This document shows, piece by piece, positions 36,849 through 48,680 of a stretch of 64,000 bases of DNA. A program made the translations under genes and the position numbers. Positions within the stretch are counted from its first letter, which is position 1. Each line of letters begins with the position of its first letter. The notes beneath the pieces were generated by a model, which saw nothing but the letters and a program-made list of their open reading frames with translations, searched no databases and had not been told where the DNA came from. Source of the DNA: Hygrophila difformis (taxonomy: Eukaryota; Streptophyta; Magnoliopsida; Lamiales; Acanthaceae); contig JAOANR010000003.1 of NCBI GenBank assembly GCA_030278955.1, forward strand, positions 30,023,227 through 30,087,226, written 5' to 3'.

Positions 36849-37631
36849 CTGAAAGGAAATGGTGACAAGTGTAGAGTCAGCGAAAACAATCACTGAGTAA
36901 GTAGAAGTTTACTCCCGGAGGAGGTAGGGTAGCAGAAATAATTTAAAGACAACAATTATGGTAATGGTATGCTAAAAACGAGAATAATTTGTACATAAAG
37001 TCAATATTAATCTAACCCGGGAATAGTTAATACAGCAATATGCGTTACCGAGATGTAAAATCCCAGCCACTGTGATGTGCAGGTTCCCCAACGGGCTCAA
37101 ACTGCACATACACGCAAGGGTGTGGGGGAGGTAAGAAATTTCCTCGAAAACCCACCACTGGAATCAGATATGGAACCGCCTGGATAGCCCCAAGAGTCCC
37201 CGTGTGGCGATTAAGTGCACAACAACGTAGGAGTTGGGCAGCCAGCCCATACCCAGACCCAGCCCCCGTAACAATGAGCTCAAAAATCCGTAGGATTTGA
37301 GAATAGTTGCGAACAGTATAAAGCACAGTAAAATGGCATACCAATAATCCAAAAGCAGTAGGGAGCTATAAGCATAAATTTAAAAGTAAGTAAACGGTAT
37401 TTAAAATTCATGCTTAAGCTAAATAAATTTGGCTTTTACTCCAAAGAGTAAAAATCTACTTACAGTCACCGTATGTGGGATGGATGCAACACACGTGCAC
37501 AGGCTACGAGCAGATATCCTTTACAGCTACGTGACTAGGAAAATATCCTAATATTAATTAATATGCCATAATAGTGCTTCTAATAATAACTAGAATAATA
37601 ACTAGAATTTTCCAACTTAAATAAATCTTAC
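36849..37631 (-). other. Predicted LTR intron (short form)
   Basis: Sense donor CCGGTAAGATTTA at 37631 and acceptor CCTTTCAG ending at 36849. CAG...CTGAC at 36878-36895 lies 28 nt before the acceptor. Here the stem is only about 3 bp, so the hairpin is weak. 783 bp. Confidence 0.45.
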
Positions 37632-38039
37632 CGGAAATTTTCTATTAGACCGCTCTTGCTAGTACTCTACCGGAGGAACCTCAAAACTCATGACAAGAAC
37701 GCAGAGGAATAAAAAAAAAAAAAAAAGAAAGAAAGAAAAAGAAAGCGAGCAGCAGCAAGTGGGGAAAGGAAATACAGAATAGAACTCAAAAATGAGGGAA
37801 GGAGACGGAAGAGGGAAACAGAAAGATAGAACAGAAAGATGGTGTGGATGGCGTGATTAAGGGGGCTATTGAGAGGAGTTTAAATAGATGAATTTATTAC
37901 ACCCTTTTAACTGGGTAGAAAGCCTCTCCCAACACCCACCCCATTAGTCCCACAGATCCCCACATATTTCCATCAATACTGATTCAATCACCTCAGTATT
38001 TTTCTCCTCCTCTTGCACGCAATCACCCCCTTCTTTGCT

Positions 38040-38700
38040 TCTCTATTCTACCGCCCCTCCCCCTTCTCTTCTCTCCCCTCGCCGGCGACAAGGAAGCAGC
38101 CGGAAGCAGCGGCCGACGGTGGTGGAGGCGGTGGAACTCGGCGGCGGCAGCGGAGTGGGGGGCTCGGCCTCCTTCTCCATCCCTTCCCTCCCCTTCTCCT
38201 CATCTCCTTTCTTCTTTCTCTCTCGGGCCTCTTTCTCTGTCTCGATCCCTCCGCCCCTTTCTTTTTGTTTTGTTTTTGATTTGCTATTGATGAATCTGTG
38301 GTGGATGGATTCGGGTGAAGGAGATGACAGTGGCGCCGTGGCGGTGGCTTGGATTGAAGGGTTGGAGGTGGCCGGAAAATGTAGGAGCAATGGTGGCGGA
38401 AATGGACGGCGGTGGCGGAGGTAGTGGTGGTGCGGGTTTGGCGAGATGGAGGAGTGGCATGGGATGGTGGAGGCTGCGGCAATGGCGGACAGGGGCGGTG
38501 GTGAATAACGAAAATGGGTGGAGATGGTGGTTGGAACGGCGGGGGTGGTGATGGAAAAGCCGGAGTCGGAATGGGGAGGTGATTTTGTGGTGGTCGGAGT
38601 TCCGCCGGCGGCGAGGGCGGCGCCGGAAAAGAGGGCAGCGGCGGCGGCCCTATTTTTCTTTAGGGTTAGGGTTTTATCCTTTGGGCTTAGGGTTGGGCCA
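38040..38700. other. GC-rich low-complexity segment in LTR U3
   Basis: CT-rich then GGTGG/GGCGG-rich sequence in an AT-rich region. ORFs are open in several frames on both strands simply because stops are rare. I see no protein family. Confidence 0.6.
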
Positions 38701-40065
38701 ACTGGATTTTGGGCTTAGTTTATTTCTTTGGTTTTGGGCTTAATTAATCCCCTATTTTGCTGAATGGATCAAATAATGAGATAGCCCAATTTAATTCCCC
38801 TAATGGACTTAATTAGCTATAATGAACTTAATTAGCCAAATAATCTTGGTTATGGATTTAATCATTTTTTTTAAATCATCTTACACTCATAATTTAATTT
38901 TTGTTGGACTTAATTGACTAATTAATCTAAGTTGGGGACTTAATAATTTATTTATCCGGTATAATTAGTCGAGTAATTTGGGACTCCATATTCTTCAATT
39001 CGGGACAATCGCAACTTATCGGTCGGACAATTCCTAATAATTAAATGGGTTTAGTGTTCTAATTTAATTACACGGACTTAATTTTATAGCTTGACTCATA
39101 AATTGTGTTATTTAATAGATTAGTCCATCTATTAATTTATCACCTTTAGTGAAATGACTCACCACTTCAAATTCCTTAATCCGGACAATTAATCGTTAAA
39201 TGGGTCGCTAGATAATTTTATTCAATTGGTCAAGTATTAATATTAATGATTAATTTGTAATATGATTTGAGTCCGAAATCATTTAATGAAACATTAACTT
39301 AAAAATTCATGTCGTTTGTCCATTACGCGATTTTAGGACTTAACTTCTTATTCGTCAAGAACTTAATTAATAATATCTTAATTCAATATTTAATCTCACT
39401 ATCGTAATATGGTTGATTGGATTAATGGATTTAATTTACCTAGTAGTGGATTTCCTTGTCACAATAATCAAGTGTATTATTATTTAATTCAATTACTTAT
39501 AAACAAAACAATGGGTTTAACTCACTTAGTAATGAGTTTCCATAGACAAATTGGTCGAGGTCTTGGGAGATAATAATTAAACATTTCGCTAATTAAAATT
39601 TGGTTTGTCCTCAAGTTCCACAATTTAATTGGCTAAGTATTTTATTCCGTCCGTGATTATTTATTTCGTCACTTACTCATGTCCAATAATATTTATTTCG
39701 AGTCCAATAGTTCATAAGCTCGTCTATTTTGGTCATTAAATTATATTTCTATTCGGTACCCTCTTTGGATAATTTGGTTTAACTTAATTTGCCTTTGGTA
39801 ATGTTTAATCCAACTCGTACACATAAACTAGGGGACTTAATTAAATTCTTGATAATTTATAGGTTAATACTTATACGCTAATTTAATAGTCTCATATTTA
39901 AAAGTTTTTAACTCCTTAAACTTAATTCTCAGCTAAGATAAAATCGCACTTTAAAAATAAATATCTTTTCCTTTCATGTCCTAAAAATTTTATTTATGAG
40001 AAATTTTGAATACTTATTTTATTTTGAATTTCTATTTAAATTTTTTTTTTTTACGGAGTGTTATA

Positions 40066-41123
40066 GAATTTCTAATTTATATGGAATTCCCACAATATTC
40101 ATTTTAAAAATATTTGAAAGATTTGAAATTTGAAATTTATATTCCCACAATATTCATTTTTCTAATTTATTTTATCTACATTATCTTGCATTTTTCAATT
40201 TAGTAATTTTAAATTTTATCACTTATTTATTTATTCATTATAATTTTTAGCCTATCGTTTATAAAATCTATCATTTACTTATAAATTCTCACTCTATCAT
40301 TCTATTATGTCACAATGTATTCACTTTTAAAAAAATTTGAAAGATAAAGTTAGATTTATTTTGCATTTTTACTTTATTTATTTTGGATTTTATTATTTTG
40401 TATTTTTTATTGTATTTGTTTTAAATTTTATTATTTTACATTTCTATTTTATTTATTCTGGATTTTATTTCTGTATTTATTATTTATTTATAGATTTTCA
40501 GCTTTTACACCATAGAATTATTATGATATGAATAAGCATTTTCGGTTTTTGGGATTATTATGACGAGTCTCTGCACGGACAACTAAGAATTATGTTCCGT
40601 TAATATTTCATTATGGTGATCATATTGTAATGCCGGTAATTTTATAGGTTTGGTCTCAGTTTTGGTTTTTTTGTGGTAAATGATGTAATCAAAATGTAGA
40701 TTGCACATCCAATTTATTTATTCATGTTCAAGATATATTAATGTGTATATGGCAATCCCAGTTTTAATTTTTAAAAGATATTTAATTTTCAATTTATATG
40801 AAGTTCCCACATATTTTTTGTTTTGGTGGGAAAGGATGGCCGGAGCTGTTTAAGTTCCCACAATTTTTAATTTTTTAAAAATTTAGAAATTTCAAATTTA
40901 TATGGAATTCGCAGTGTATATATAGAATTTATATTATTAAAAGATACATTAATTAAAAATATTTGTACATATATATGCCATGCTTTTACAAAAATATGTC
41001 ACTTCTCTAAAAGTAATATACAATTTTTTATAGTTGCTAATCATTAAAAAAATATATTTTATAATTACATTATTATAATTGTATATAAATATATACTAAA
41101 TAATATAGATCTTAATCGTATAT
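40066..41123. other. AT-rich intergenic sequence, no gene seen
   Basis: Contains scattered copies of a phrase like AATTTATATGGAATTCCCAC (near 40075, 40128, 40792 and 40895), suggesting an old diverged repeat. No coding signal. Confidence 0.55.
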
Positions 41124-41472
41124 TGTAACACCCCGGTTTTTGGTCACCCAGGTCGGGATGTCACCGCCACACCTCCCTAGCAAGACACGGTTTCTCCGAG
41201 CTTGCTAAAGAGATGCAAGGCTATGGTTTTTCAGTATTTAAAACATTCAAACAGCCCATTCATATATAATTTAAAAATAATACATCAAAGTTGCAGCGGA
41301 AAATAATATTTACATATATGTATCGCAGCGGAATTTAAATATAGGGCCAACATGGCCTAATCACGGGTTAAACAGGCCCGTTCATGCAAGATCTAGTCTA
41401 ATACAAAAATTCAAAATAACATATCATCCCAAACTTCCCGTGTATGCATATGACGATGCATAATTCTCAACT

Positions 41473-42943
41473 CTGGAAGAAAAAGAAAAAGAAAATATGG
41501 TTTTGGTCAGCACTACGTGCTGAGTAAGTTAACACATACATACTATGGGGTTTCAAAGCCATTATTTAATATCTAAAGAACACATGTGCACAACACGACA
41601 TAATCTAATTTTATTTAGCTAACAATAATTATAATGGCATAATTTAAGAGATAGAGATTTCATAAGATCATAAATATAATTCGCAAAGTAAAACAATTGC
41701 AAGACATACTTTAAGGCATAATCTAAAAGGAACAATATTTTTTTTTTCGAGTCTTCTAGTTTCATATCTCATGTCTCATGTTTCAAGTTTATATTTCAAT
41801 CGCCATTCGGCAAGTTTTATTTATCAATTGCCTTCCGGCAAGCGTTATATCTCAATTGCCCTTCGGCAAGCATTATATTTCAATTGTCTTTCGGCAAGCA
41901 CTATATTTCAATTACCTTTCGGCAAGCAGGATATTTCAATTGCCTTTCGGCAAGCAGGATATTTCAATTGCCTTTCGGCAAGCAGGATATTTCAATTGCC
42001 TTTCGGCAAGCATCGTATTTCATGTGTATTTTATTTCAAAGGAATTCCCAATCATTTAAACCTTAAAGGCTAATTTCATGTTTCAATAAGATTTCAAGAT
42101 TTCGTTTCCGGTAAACCACAGTTTACTCTAAAATTCGTCTAAAATCATATTTAATTCCAAAAATTCCAAAACTTCACGACTGACTCAGAAACGTCGAGAT
42201 CTACAACTTTCGTGTTTTAACTTTTTCAATCCGAGATACCTAAATAGGTCAAAATCACCAATTTTCGTAGAAGAATAATTCTGTCCGAATTCAATGTACC
42301 ACAGTTTCAAGATTTCGAATTCTACCATAGCAATTCAACTCCAAATTCGATGAAATTTTACAGACACCATCTTAAGACCATTATCTACGACTTTCATGTT
42401 CGGCCAAAGATCTAAAACAGTCTAGATCCTATGTCAAAAACGTGATCAAGATCATTCCTAAGTTCTGTCAAGAATTTCAAGATCTAGATTCAAGCAGTTC
42501 GGTTTGGAGTGGATTTCATATATCAAATCATCACGAAAGATTCTGAAATTTTACGGAGGTATTCATAACATATAGATAAACAACTCTTATGTTCAGCGCC
42601 AAGCCTAGATCGGTCTAGATCTAAGGTAGAAATCACCAACAAGTTCGAATAAAGAATCTATCATCGTTTCAAGATCAAAACCACAGGCAGGTCTGTTCGT
42701 GGTCGTTTTCGGATATCAAAACGCGATGAAAAATTATGAAAATTTTACAGTAGATAGATCTACGTCTTAGGAACGTTTTTCGTGTTTTAAGTTTCTACGT
42801 TTGAATTCATTTTAAGGTTTGGAAAAATTCATCAAATCTGTTGCGTTGGTAGAAAGTATAAATTGACAGATTTTCGATTTCTTGTTAATCATTTAGTTTT
42901 GAATGTTTTAATTCATCCCAAAACCATGTAAGAGTTAACTTAC
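41473..42943 (-). other. Predicted LTR intron with branch-point hairpin
   Basis: Sense donor CTGTAAGTTAACTC at 42943. Hairpin CAGCAC-GTA-GTGCTG at 41508-41522 followed by AC. A long CT tract with CTTCCAG ends at 41473, 34 nt after the hairpin. Confidence 0.6.
41790..42015 (-). repeat. Tandem hairpin array, TTGCC-TTTC-GGCAA type, 8 units of 28 bp
   Basis: Eight units of TTTCAATTGCCTTTCGGCAA plus a short variable spacer. The last three are identical, while the first (CGCCATTCGGCAAG) is diverged, a gradient typical of recent growth at one end. All forward frames are open here because the repeat lacks stops. Confidence 0.92.
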
Positions 42944-43260
42944 AGAGTTTATGAATGTCCGGGATCGTCTATTTGAAGGCGTGGCTTCCAGTCCACCCTT
43001 TCTCCTCTCCGTTCGTCGGGTTCTACGATCTAGATCCAATACGAGGTGTAGAAGAGAAAAGAAGAAGATTAGGATTCGTTTTCGAATCGTTTATTGAACA
43101 AGGATTGGATCGAGACTTACCACGACTATGGAGATCTGTAGAAATTTCGTCCAACAGCGTTCGTCTTGGTTTCGTGCCTCCGACGACTCCGGATTTAGGG
43201 TTTCGAATGTGTAGAAAGTTGTAGGGTTTTGTAAAAGTATTCGGAGCTCCTAGGAGGTCG

Positions 43261-43268
43261 TATTTATA
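43261..43268 (-). promoter_or_regulatory. TATA box of element B LTR
   Basis: Sense TATAAATA, 318 bp before the predicted splice donor at 42943. Confidence 0.6.
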
Positions 43269-43451
43269 GATTTCCAGGTCCTAGGGCGTCCAACATCTGA
43301 CCAAAGGGTCTTGGGTCGAGAGATGTTCAACCGAAAGTCGAAAAATCCGCGTTCGGGCGAGAGATTCACGCAACGGGCGAATCTGTCGCGTGGCGCAGCC
43401 GTGGCGCGCCCATCCCCTTGTGACCGTGCGGCCACCGCGCCGAACTCGCCT

Positions 43452-43463
43452 GGACTTCGGTCC
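43452..43463 (-). promoter_or_regulatory. Conserved GC-block hairpin in U3
   Basis: GGACTTCGGTCC within a GC-rich block, about 190 bp upstream of the TATA box in sense. Loop bases differ from those in the copies at 5922, 48083 and 63940. Confidence 0.45.
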
Positions 43464-43831
43464 GGGCGGGTCGGGCGATCCGTCGTGCTTTTCCGCTTCT
43501 CTTTCGGGTTTCTATCCCTCTATGCTCCCGAATTCCGATTTCCGGGATATCTTCGGGTTTCTACTTTCTCTCTAAATTTTTACTCGGGTCTAATTGGATG
43601 TTTGGACTCGACTCCTCGATTTCATTAGGGTCGAGTTTCGGTGTACAATTTATTTACCTTTAATCCATCCTTTTATTTAATTAAATTCCTTTTTAAGTTA
43701 AATCTCATTTCTCATTTTCTTATCTTTATTTATTTCTTTATTCGCTGGATTCATTTATTTATTTATGGTATTTATTGTTTATTTATTTAATTATTGTTTT
43801 ATTATATGTTGGAAAATTCTCGGGTATTACA

Positions 43832-43872
43832 GTCTACCCTCCTTAAGAATCAACTTCGTCCTCGAAGTTGTG
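43832..43872 (-). other. PPT2 and adjoining hairpin
   Basis: Sense order: CAACTTCGAGGACGAAGTTG (8-bp stem, AGGA loop), GATTC, TTAAGGAGGGTAGAC, then the LTR start TGTAATACCCGAG. The same module precedes the LTR edges at 48397 and 60717. Confidence 0.7.
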
Positions 43873-44117
43873 TTTCGGCTTTTCTCGTGCTAAGGTCTTG
43901 TGTTTGTTTTATTATGTTGTGACTGAACTTAGAATTAAAACTTCTAAGCTGCCTACGTACCCGGTGAAGGGATCAAGCCATAACGTAGTTCAAAAATTTA
44001 TTTGGGATACATATTGCCGAGCCAAACTAAAAAAAAAAAAAAAAATAATGCAACTACTTTATTACGGGGTATCACATCCTCTCCCCCTTAGGACTCCAGT
44101 TATGTCCCCATAACTGC

Positions 44118-45269
44118 CTATTCAGTACCCTCAAGAGGTTTCGGGTTTTGGTCTTTATTCTGAGGGTATTGGTGCCCTTGGTTGTTGCCACCTTGACCGT
44201 CTGGGTTTCGTGGTTGCTTAGGTCGAGTAGTCACATCCTCTCTCTTGTCGATGTTCTCTTTCCGTGTCCGGCAATCACGCAGCTGATGACCATGTCGACC
44301 ACATCGAAGGCATGCTCCAGGCTGAGGGCATCCTCTCGCATAATGCGGTTTACCACACTTTGGACATGGTGACGCATAGTCCCCATGGTTGAAGACTATC
44401 CCCTTTTTCTCCCCATTGTCATTTTGATGTTGTCCTTTCGAGTTTCCATCGAAATGGTCCTTATCCACCTTGTATTCTCCTTGTGGTCCTTGGTTAGCCT
44501 CATCTACTGGTTTCCATTTCAGTCCTTGGACTCGTGCAACCGCTACCGCACGATCATAAACCGTCTGCAGGTTCGTGAATTGTCCGACTGCAAGTATCTC
44601 CCGGATACTAAGGTTCAGACCCATCTCAAATTTCTGAGCCTTGTCAGAGTCGGTTGGTACTATCCTCGTAGCAAATCGTACCAATTCCTTAAACCGGGTG
44701 TAAGAATCCTGCACCGTCCGTCCCTCTTGCTTCAGTGATAAAAACTCTTCGTACATTGCCGCCTTGGTGCTCATGGGGTAGAATCGGTCCCTTAGATCCT
44801 CCTTAAGTTTAGTCCACGAATAAGCTTCTTCAGCTTCCTCTAAATTCCTCTGGAGGTCTTGCCACCACTCATCAGCTTCGCCTCCTAAGTAGTAGGTTGC
44901 TACTCGTGTCTTTGCCTCATCAGGACATTTGATAGCATCCAAGAGCTTATCAAATGTACGGATCCACCCCTCTAGTTTGGCGGGATCCTCCTGCCCATCA
45001 TAACGTGGTGGTTGATAGGGATTCACCAACGCTAGATAGTTGGTTTGAGCTACGGGCGGAGTTACTGCTGCAGGTGTCCTATGCACCTCCGCATTTCCTA
45101 ATGCTACTAGGAATCCCTCTATCGTTTTTAAACGTGCTTCCATATTATTGGGCGCTTGAGGCACTTGCTCTCCTAGGTTCTGAGGACTTTCGCTGTTGTT
45201 GGGCGTGTTGGACAGGTTAACGTCAGTGCCGTTTGGACTCACCTTCCTTGGTTTCCTCCTAGGCGCCAT
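44118..45269 (-). CDS. Gag of gag-only Tekay-like derivative (element B)
   Basis: 383 codons from ATG at 45269 (MAPRRKPRKVS), no internal stop. Capsid-type gag at about residues 80-250 ([34 protein letters not shown]), then two zinc knuckles (CPKCGKPHYARGC and CLRCGRHGHQLRDC). The frame ends at EGTE. Immediately after the stop comes AGTTATGGGGACATAACTG, which in full elements is the very end of pol. So protease, RT, RNase H, integrase and chromodomain are all missing in one clean deletion. Gag itself looks functional: it would form particles and bind RNA, but mobility would need pol supplied by a relative such as element A. Sequence is clearly diverged from A's gag, so B is a separate subfamily, not a fresh deletion of A. 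Confidence 0.88.
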   Translation of the reverse strand: MAPRRKPRKVSPNGTDVNLSNTPNNSESPQNLGEQVPQAPNNMEARLKTIEGFLVALGNAEVHRTPAAVTPPVAQTNYLALVNPYQPPRYDGQEDPAKLEGWIRTFDKLLDAIKCPDEAKTRVATYYLGGEADEWWQDLQRNLEEAEEAYSWTKLKEDLRDRFYPMSTKAAMYEEFLSLKQEGRTVQDSYTRFKELVRFATRIVPTDSDKAQKFEMGLNLSIREILAVGQFTNLQTVYDRAVAVARVQGLKWKPVDEANQGPQGEYKVDKDHFDGNSKGQHQNDNGEKKGIVFNHGDYASPCPKCGKPHYARGCPQPGACLRCGRHGHQLRDCRTRKENIDKREDVTTRPKQPRNPDGQGGNNQGHQYPQNKDQNPKPLEGTE

Positions 45270-45911
45270 TTTCTGTTATAACGTGTATAGATTAGCTTAT
45301 CTTGGTTTAGATAGATCGCTCGAACAAGACGTTTCGTAAATTTCTAATTTCAAATTTTCGGATTTGTGGTTTGGAACTCCAAACAAGATTTTTGGAATAA
45401 AAAGTGTTTTAATAAAACTTGATTTTCTTATCGTTCCACATGAGGAAGTTTTCTAGTTCGTACCATGATAGGAATGGCTAGAGCCGAGATTTGTTATGCT
45501 TAGGCGTGCGCTTAGATGAACGCGATCTAGAACTAAGGCAGGATCAGTATCTAGTTATTGCTTCTAAATTCGATGTCATGCCTCAAGATTATATAGGTGT
45601 AACAAGAGATCTAAGTTAATTTCGCCAAGATTCTAGGTTCAACTTCGCCAAGATTCTAAGTTCAAATTCGCAAAGATTCTAAGTTCGAATTCGCCAAGAT
45701 TCTAAGTTCTCTACATAAAAGAGATGCAATATGCAAATGCAAATGATGATTTCCCCCAAAAAATAATTCATGCACTATATATATATATTTTTTTCCATGG
45801 GTTTCAAAAAAAATTTTCCATGGAATTAATGCTTAAAAATTTTAAAATAATATTTAAAATTCTTGGACCTCTATATTGGGTCAAAATAATTATAATTTGG
45901 CCTAGAAATAA
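45270..45911 (-). other. Leader of element B, cut by insertion of element A
   Basis: Sense-strand leader matching the end of the leader at about 11510-11700 (CCATGGA and GGGGGAATCATC phrases). It has four ~23-bp repeats (AGAATCTTGGCGAA type, 45624-45705) and no coiled-coil ORF. It stops abruptly at 45911, where AATAA is the expected target-site copy of the inserted LTR. Primer site and 5' LTR of B are not in view. Confidence 0.7.
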
Positions 45912-46234
45912 TGTAACACCCCGGATTTGATAACCCAGGCCGGGATGTCACCGCCACATCTCCCTAGCAAGACACGGATTCTCCGAGCTTGCCAAAGAGA
46001 TGCAAGGCTATAGGTATTGCAAAAAGATTTAAAAACAAGTCCGGAATCTATGTAAAAGTAATAAGTGTCATCCACACATATAGTAGTAACAATATATTGC
46101 AGCGGAAAAAGGTAAATGGGCCGACATGGCCAAAACTCGGGATTTACATGCCCGTTATGCAAGTATCGTAAAAAGCAAATAAACAGTGTTTAATAATCCA
46201 TCCCCAATGCACATGCTATGCATTATCTCCGTAC

Positions 46235-47562
46235 TCTGAAATAAAAAGAGAATACAACAATTTTATCAGTATATAAAATACTGAGTAAGTCGATCCTAAC
46301 ATAGCAATAAAGGGATTTAATTAGATAATTTAAAATTTTACTCCTAACATGCATTTACCAAATTTAAAGGAAATAATAAATTTAGTTGTGTACTTAACAT
46401 GCGACTAATCCACAATACCAATTTAGTCATGCCATGAAATTTAAAGACAAAATTTAAATGCATAATTTAAAGACATGTAAGAATAAATAAACACTTAAAA
46501 ATATTAAATCTTTTATTTCCCCCGTTACGAAACCATTTCTCAGTGTTTTGTATAGCCGGTGATCCGGCGGCCGCAGCCGTGTCGTAAGTATCTTGTATAG
46601 CCGGTGATCCGGCGGCCGCAGCCGTATCTGCCATAGCCAGTAACACTCCGGAGCCTCGAGAAATCCATACGGACAACCCGAGAGAGTAGGCCATATATCT
46701 CCCGCCAACTGGCGTAATATTTCATCAAATTCTCTCGTCCATTATAGGCCCGAAGAGAAAAGGCTAGAGGGGCACCCTGCAGAGCACTCACCCTCCACCA
46801 AGTATCTCATGTATCGTTTAGATTTAATGTATCGGGGTTTTTCAAAAGTGTAGATGTATCGCGTTTCAAATCTTTGACCGTTTGTTTCGAAATTTCAAAA
46901 CTCTTTGATTTAAAAGTATCTTGGCGTCACAGTTTGCGCCTTTCTCATTTAAAAATCCGTTTCAAGCCCGAAAATTCTGAAATCTTCACACTTTATGCAA
47001 AACACCCTAACGAACAACTTTCGTGTTTTAACTTTTTCAAAATAAGTTGAGGAAACATGTCAAAAATCGATTTTATCATGCAATCAGAAAACTGTCCGAA
47101 CTCAGGTTTGACACAGTTCAAAATCTCGACTTTTTAACATATCAAATGGACTCCAAAAATTCTGAAATTTAATATGCACATACTAGACATGATTATCTAC
47201 AACTTTCATTTAGATTGTAAAGATCAAATCGGACTAGAAATTATAGAAATAAATTCACTAAGTTCGAACATATTCATAGACAGATTTCCACATGTTTTGT
47301 CAAAGCAGTCTCTTTTCGATGCGATTTAAAATAGCAAACGTTAACGAAAATGGCTGAAATTTTTACACAACCTAGATTTATGTGTTAGGATTAAAAGTCT
47401 AGTTTTGAGTTTTTCGGATTGAATCCTCGAAATATGGGTTTTAGGCCGATTACAGAAACTGCGCAAGATGGGGTTTTTTAGTTCGATTTTTACGTTTCGT
47501 TACATTACACCTATACCGGACGCCCCGAAATCACCCGTATTGATATGGAAGGCTCAACTTAC
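46235..47562 (-). other. Predicted LTR intron with branch-point hairpin
   Basis: Sense donor CACTGTAAGTTGAG at 47562. Hairpin CAGTAT-TTTAT-ATACTG at 46267-46283 followed by AT. Acceptor TTATTTCAG ends at 46235, 31 nt after the hairpin. Confidence 0.6.
46551..46622 (-). repeat. Hairpin array, GCCGG-TGAT-CCGGC type, 2 units
   Basis: Two ~45-bp units starting TATAGCCGGTGATCCGGCGG at 46551 and 46596, inside the predicted intron. Confidence 0.85.
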
Positions 47563-48397
47563 AGTGATAGAGAGGTTTGGGTCGTCCTAAGGTCGCTGGC
47601 TCGTCCAAAATCCTACGAACGGATCTCCTCAACGTCAAGCTTCCGACTTTGGCCACGATTTCGAATCGGACGAAGAAATCCAACGTTAGATCAAGTTTTC
47701 GGGTTCAAAAACTTAAATAGAACTCTAAGAACGACTTACCACAGATTAGAATACAAGGAATCTTGTATTCAACGCCTCCTTCGTCGGTTTTCGTCGCCGG
47801 GAAGTGATCGGAAAGTCGTCGGGAAGTCGCCGGAAAGTGTTTTGGCTTTGGAGAGAGTTGAGAGGGTTTGAGAGTGAATGGTGACTGATGAGAATGGGGG
47901 AGAGGCTGCCCTAGGTCGCCTAAAGGCTTCCCCCTTCGGCCAAAATCCGCTTTCCAAAGTCGGGAGGTCGAATTATGGTAAGAAATCGCCGAAAACGCGC
48001 AAGTTGCCAAAACCTGTAGGACCACGCGGGGTTGGCGCGCCTTTTAGCCAAACCCCGCCCGGCCAGCGCGCGAGACTCGCCTGGACTGCGGTCCGGGCGG
48101 GTCCGTGCGATCCGATCCGTCGGGTCTTTTCTCCTCTCTTTCGGACTTCTATCCTTCCCCGTTTTCGCGCTCGATTTTTCCGGGTCATTTCCGGATTATG
48201 CTTCTCATCATAAATTTATTCCGTCTCAATTCGATTACGTGCTTGAAATCCTAAGACCGTCGGTTTTGGTCTGTCGGGTTCTAATTCGTCGTCCTTGACT
48301 TCCGTGCATTTCCGCGTCTACGGGTTCTCGGAAACAAAACCTTCTCTCCTATTGGATTAATTCCTATTTTTATATTCTAAAATTTACGGGTATTACA

Positions 48398-48680
48398 GTC
48401 TACCCCCCTTAAGAACCAACTTCGTCCTCGAAGTTGTACTTCATCCTCTCGCGAGTTCGGGAATTGTTTGATTAAGCGATTGTATTATTGTGTGTCGTTG
48501 TTTGTTATTATTTGACTGAACCCAGAATTGAATTTCCGAGTTGCCTACGTACCCCGTGAAGGGATCAAGTCATTACGTAGTTCAAAACAATTTGAATTTG
48601 TTTATTTGGGGTACAAAGTATTCGTTCAAAATATTCAGAAATACTCGGGTCGTCACATCCTCCCCCTCTTAAGATTACAG
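48398..48680 (-). other. Element A 3' region with two polypurine tracts
   Basis: Sense order: pol stop, PPT1 (AAGAGGGGGAGGATG, about 48655-48669) followed by an LTR-start-like TGTGACGACCCGAG, then about 230 bp, the CAACTTCGAGGACGAAGTTG hairpin, PPT2 and the real LTR edge. Confidence 0.7.

Larger units (their letters stand above)
36200..40065 (-). mobile_element. 5' LTR of a minus-strand LTR retrotransposon
   Basis: The sense 3' end is firm: GGGGGTGTTACA at 36200 directly before the primer site. The sense 5' end is proposed at 40065, where TATAACACTCCG would be TGTAACACTCCG with one G-to-A change, giving 3866 bp. It shares the CTTACTCAG/CTGAC module with the Tekay-like LTRs but otherwise differs. 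A GC-rich, low-complexity segment lies at 38040-38700 and a TATA-like TATTTAAA (sense) near 37880. Confidence 0.6.
41124..43831 (-). mobile_element. 3' LTR of gag-only element B, 2708 bp
   Basis: Plus-strand edges TGTAACACCCCGG (41124) and CGGGTATTACA (43831). A polypurine tract (sense TTAAGGAGGGTAGAC) abuts the right edge, so the element body lies at higher coordinates. Nearly identical to the LTR starting at 61575 except in the intron array. Confidence 0.9.
45912..48397 (-). mobile_element. 3' LTR of element A, 2486 bp
   Basis: Plus-strand edges TGTAACACCCCGG (45912) and CGGGTATTACA (48397). A polypurine tract (sense TTAAGGGGGGTAGAC) abuts it at 48398 and the pol stop of element A lies 284 bp further on. 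AATAA precedes it as the left target-site copy. The other copy is not found because the 5' end of the element is lost. Confidence 0.9.

Noticed and set aside
38013..38718. Glycine/proline-rich protein genes on either strand
   Set aside because: Several overlapping frames are open at once in GC-rich low-complexity sequence; no domain, splice or start context favours one.
41771..42073. Overlapping ORFs in all three plus-strand frames
   Set aside because: Produced by the stop-free 28-bp repeat; translations are repeats of the same few residues in three frames.
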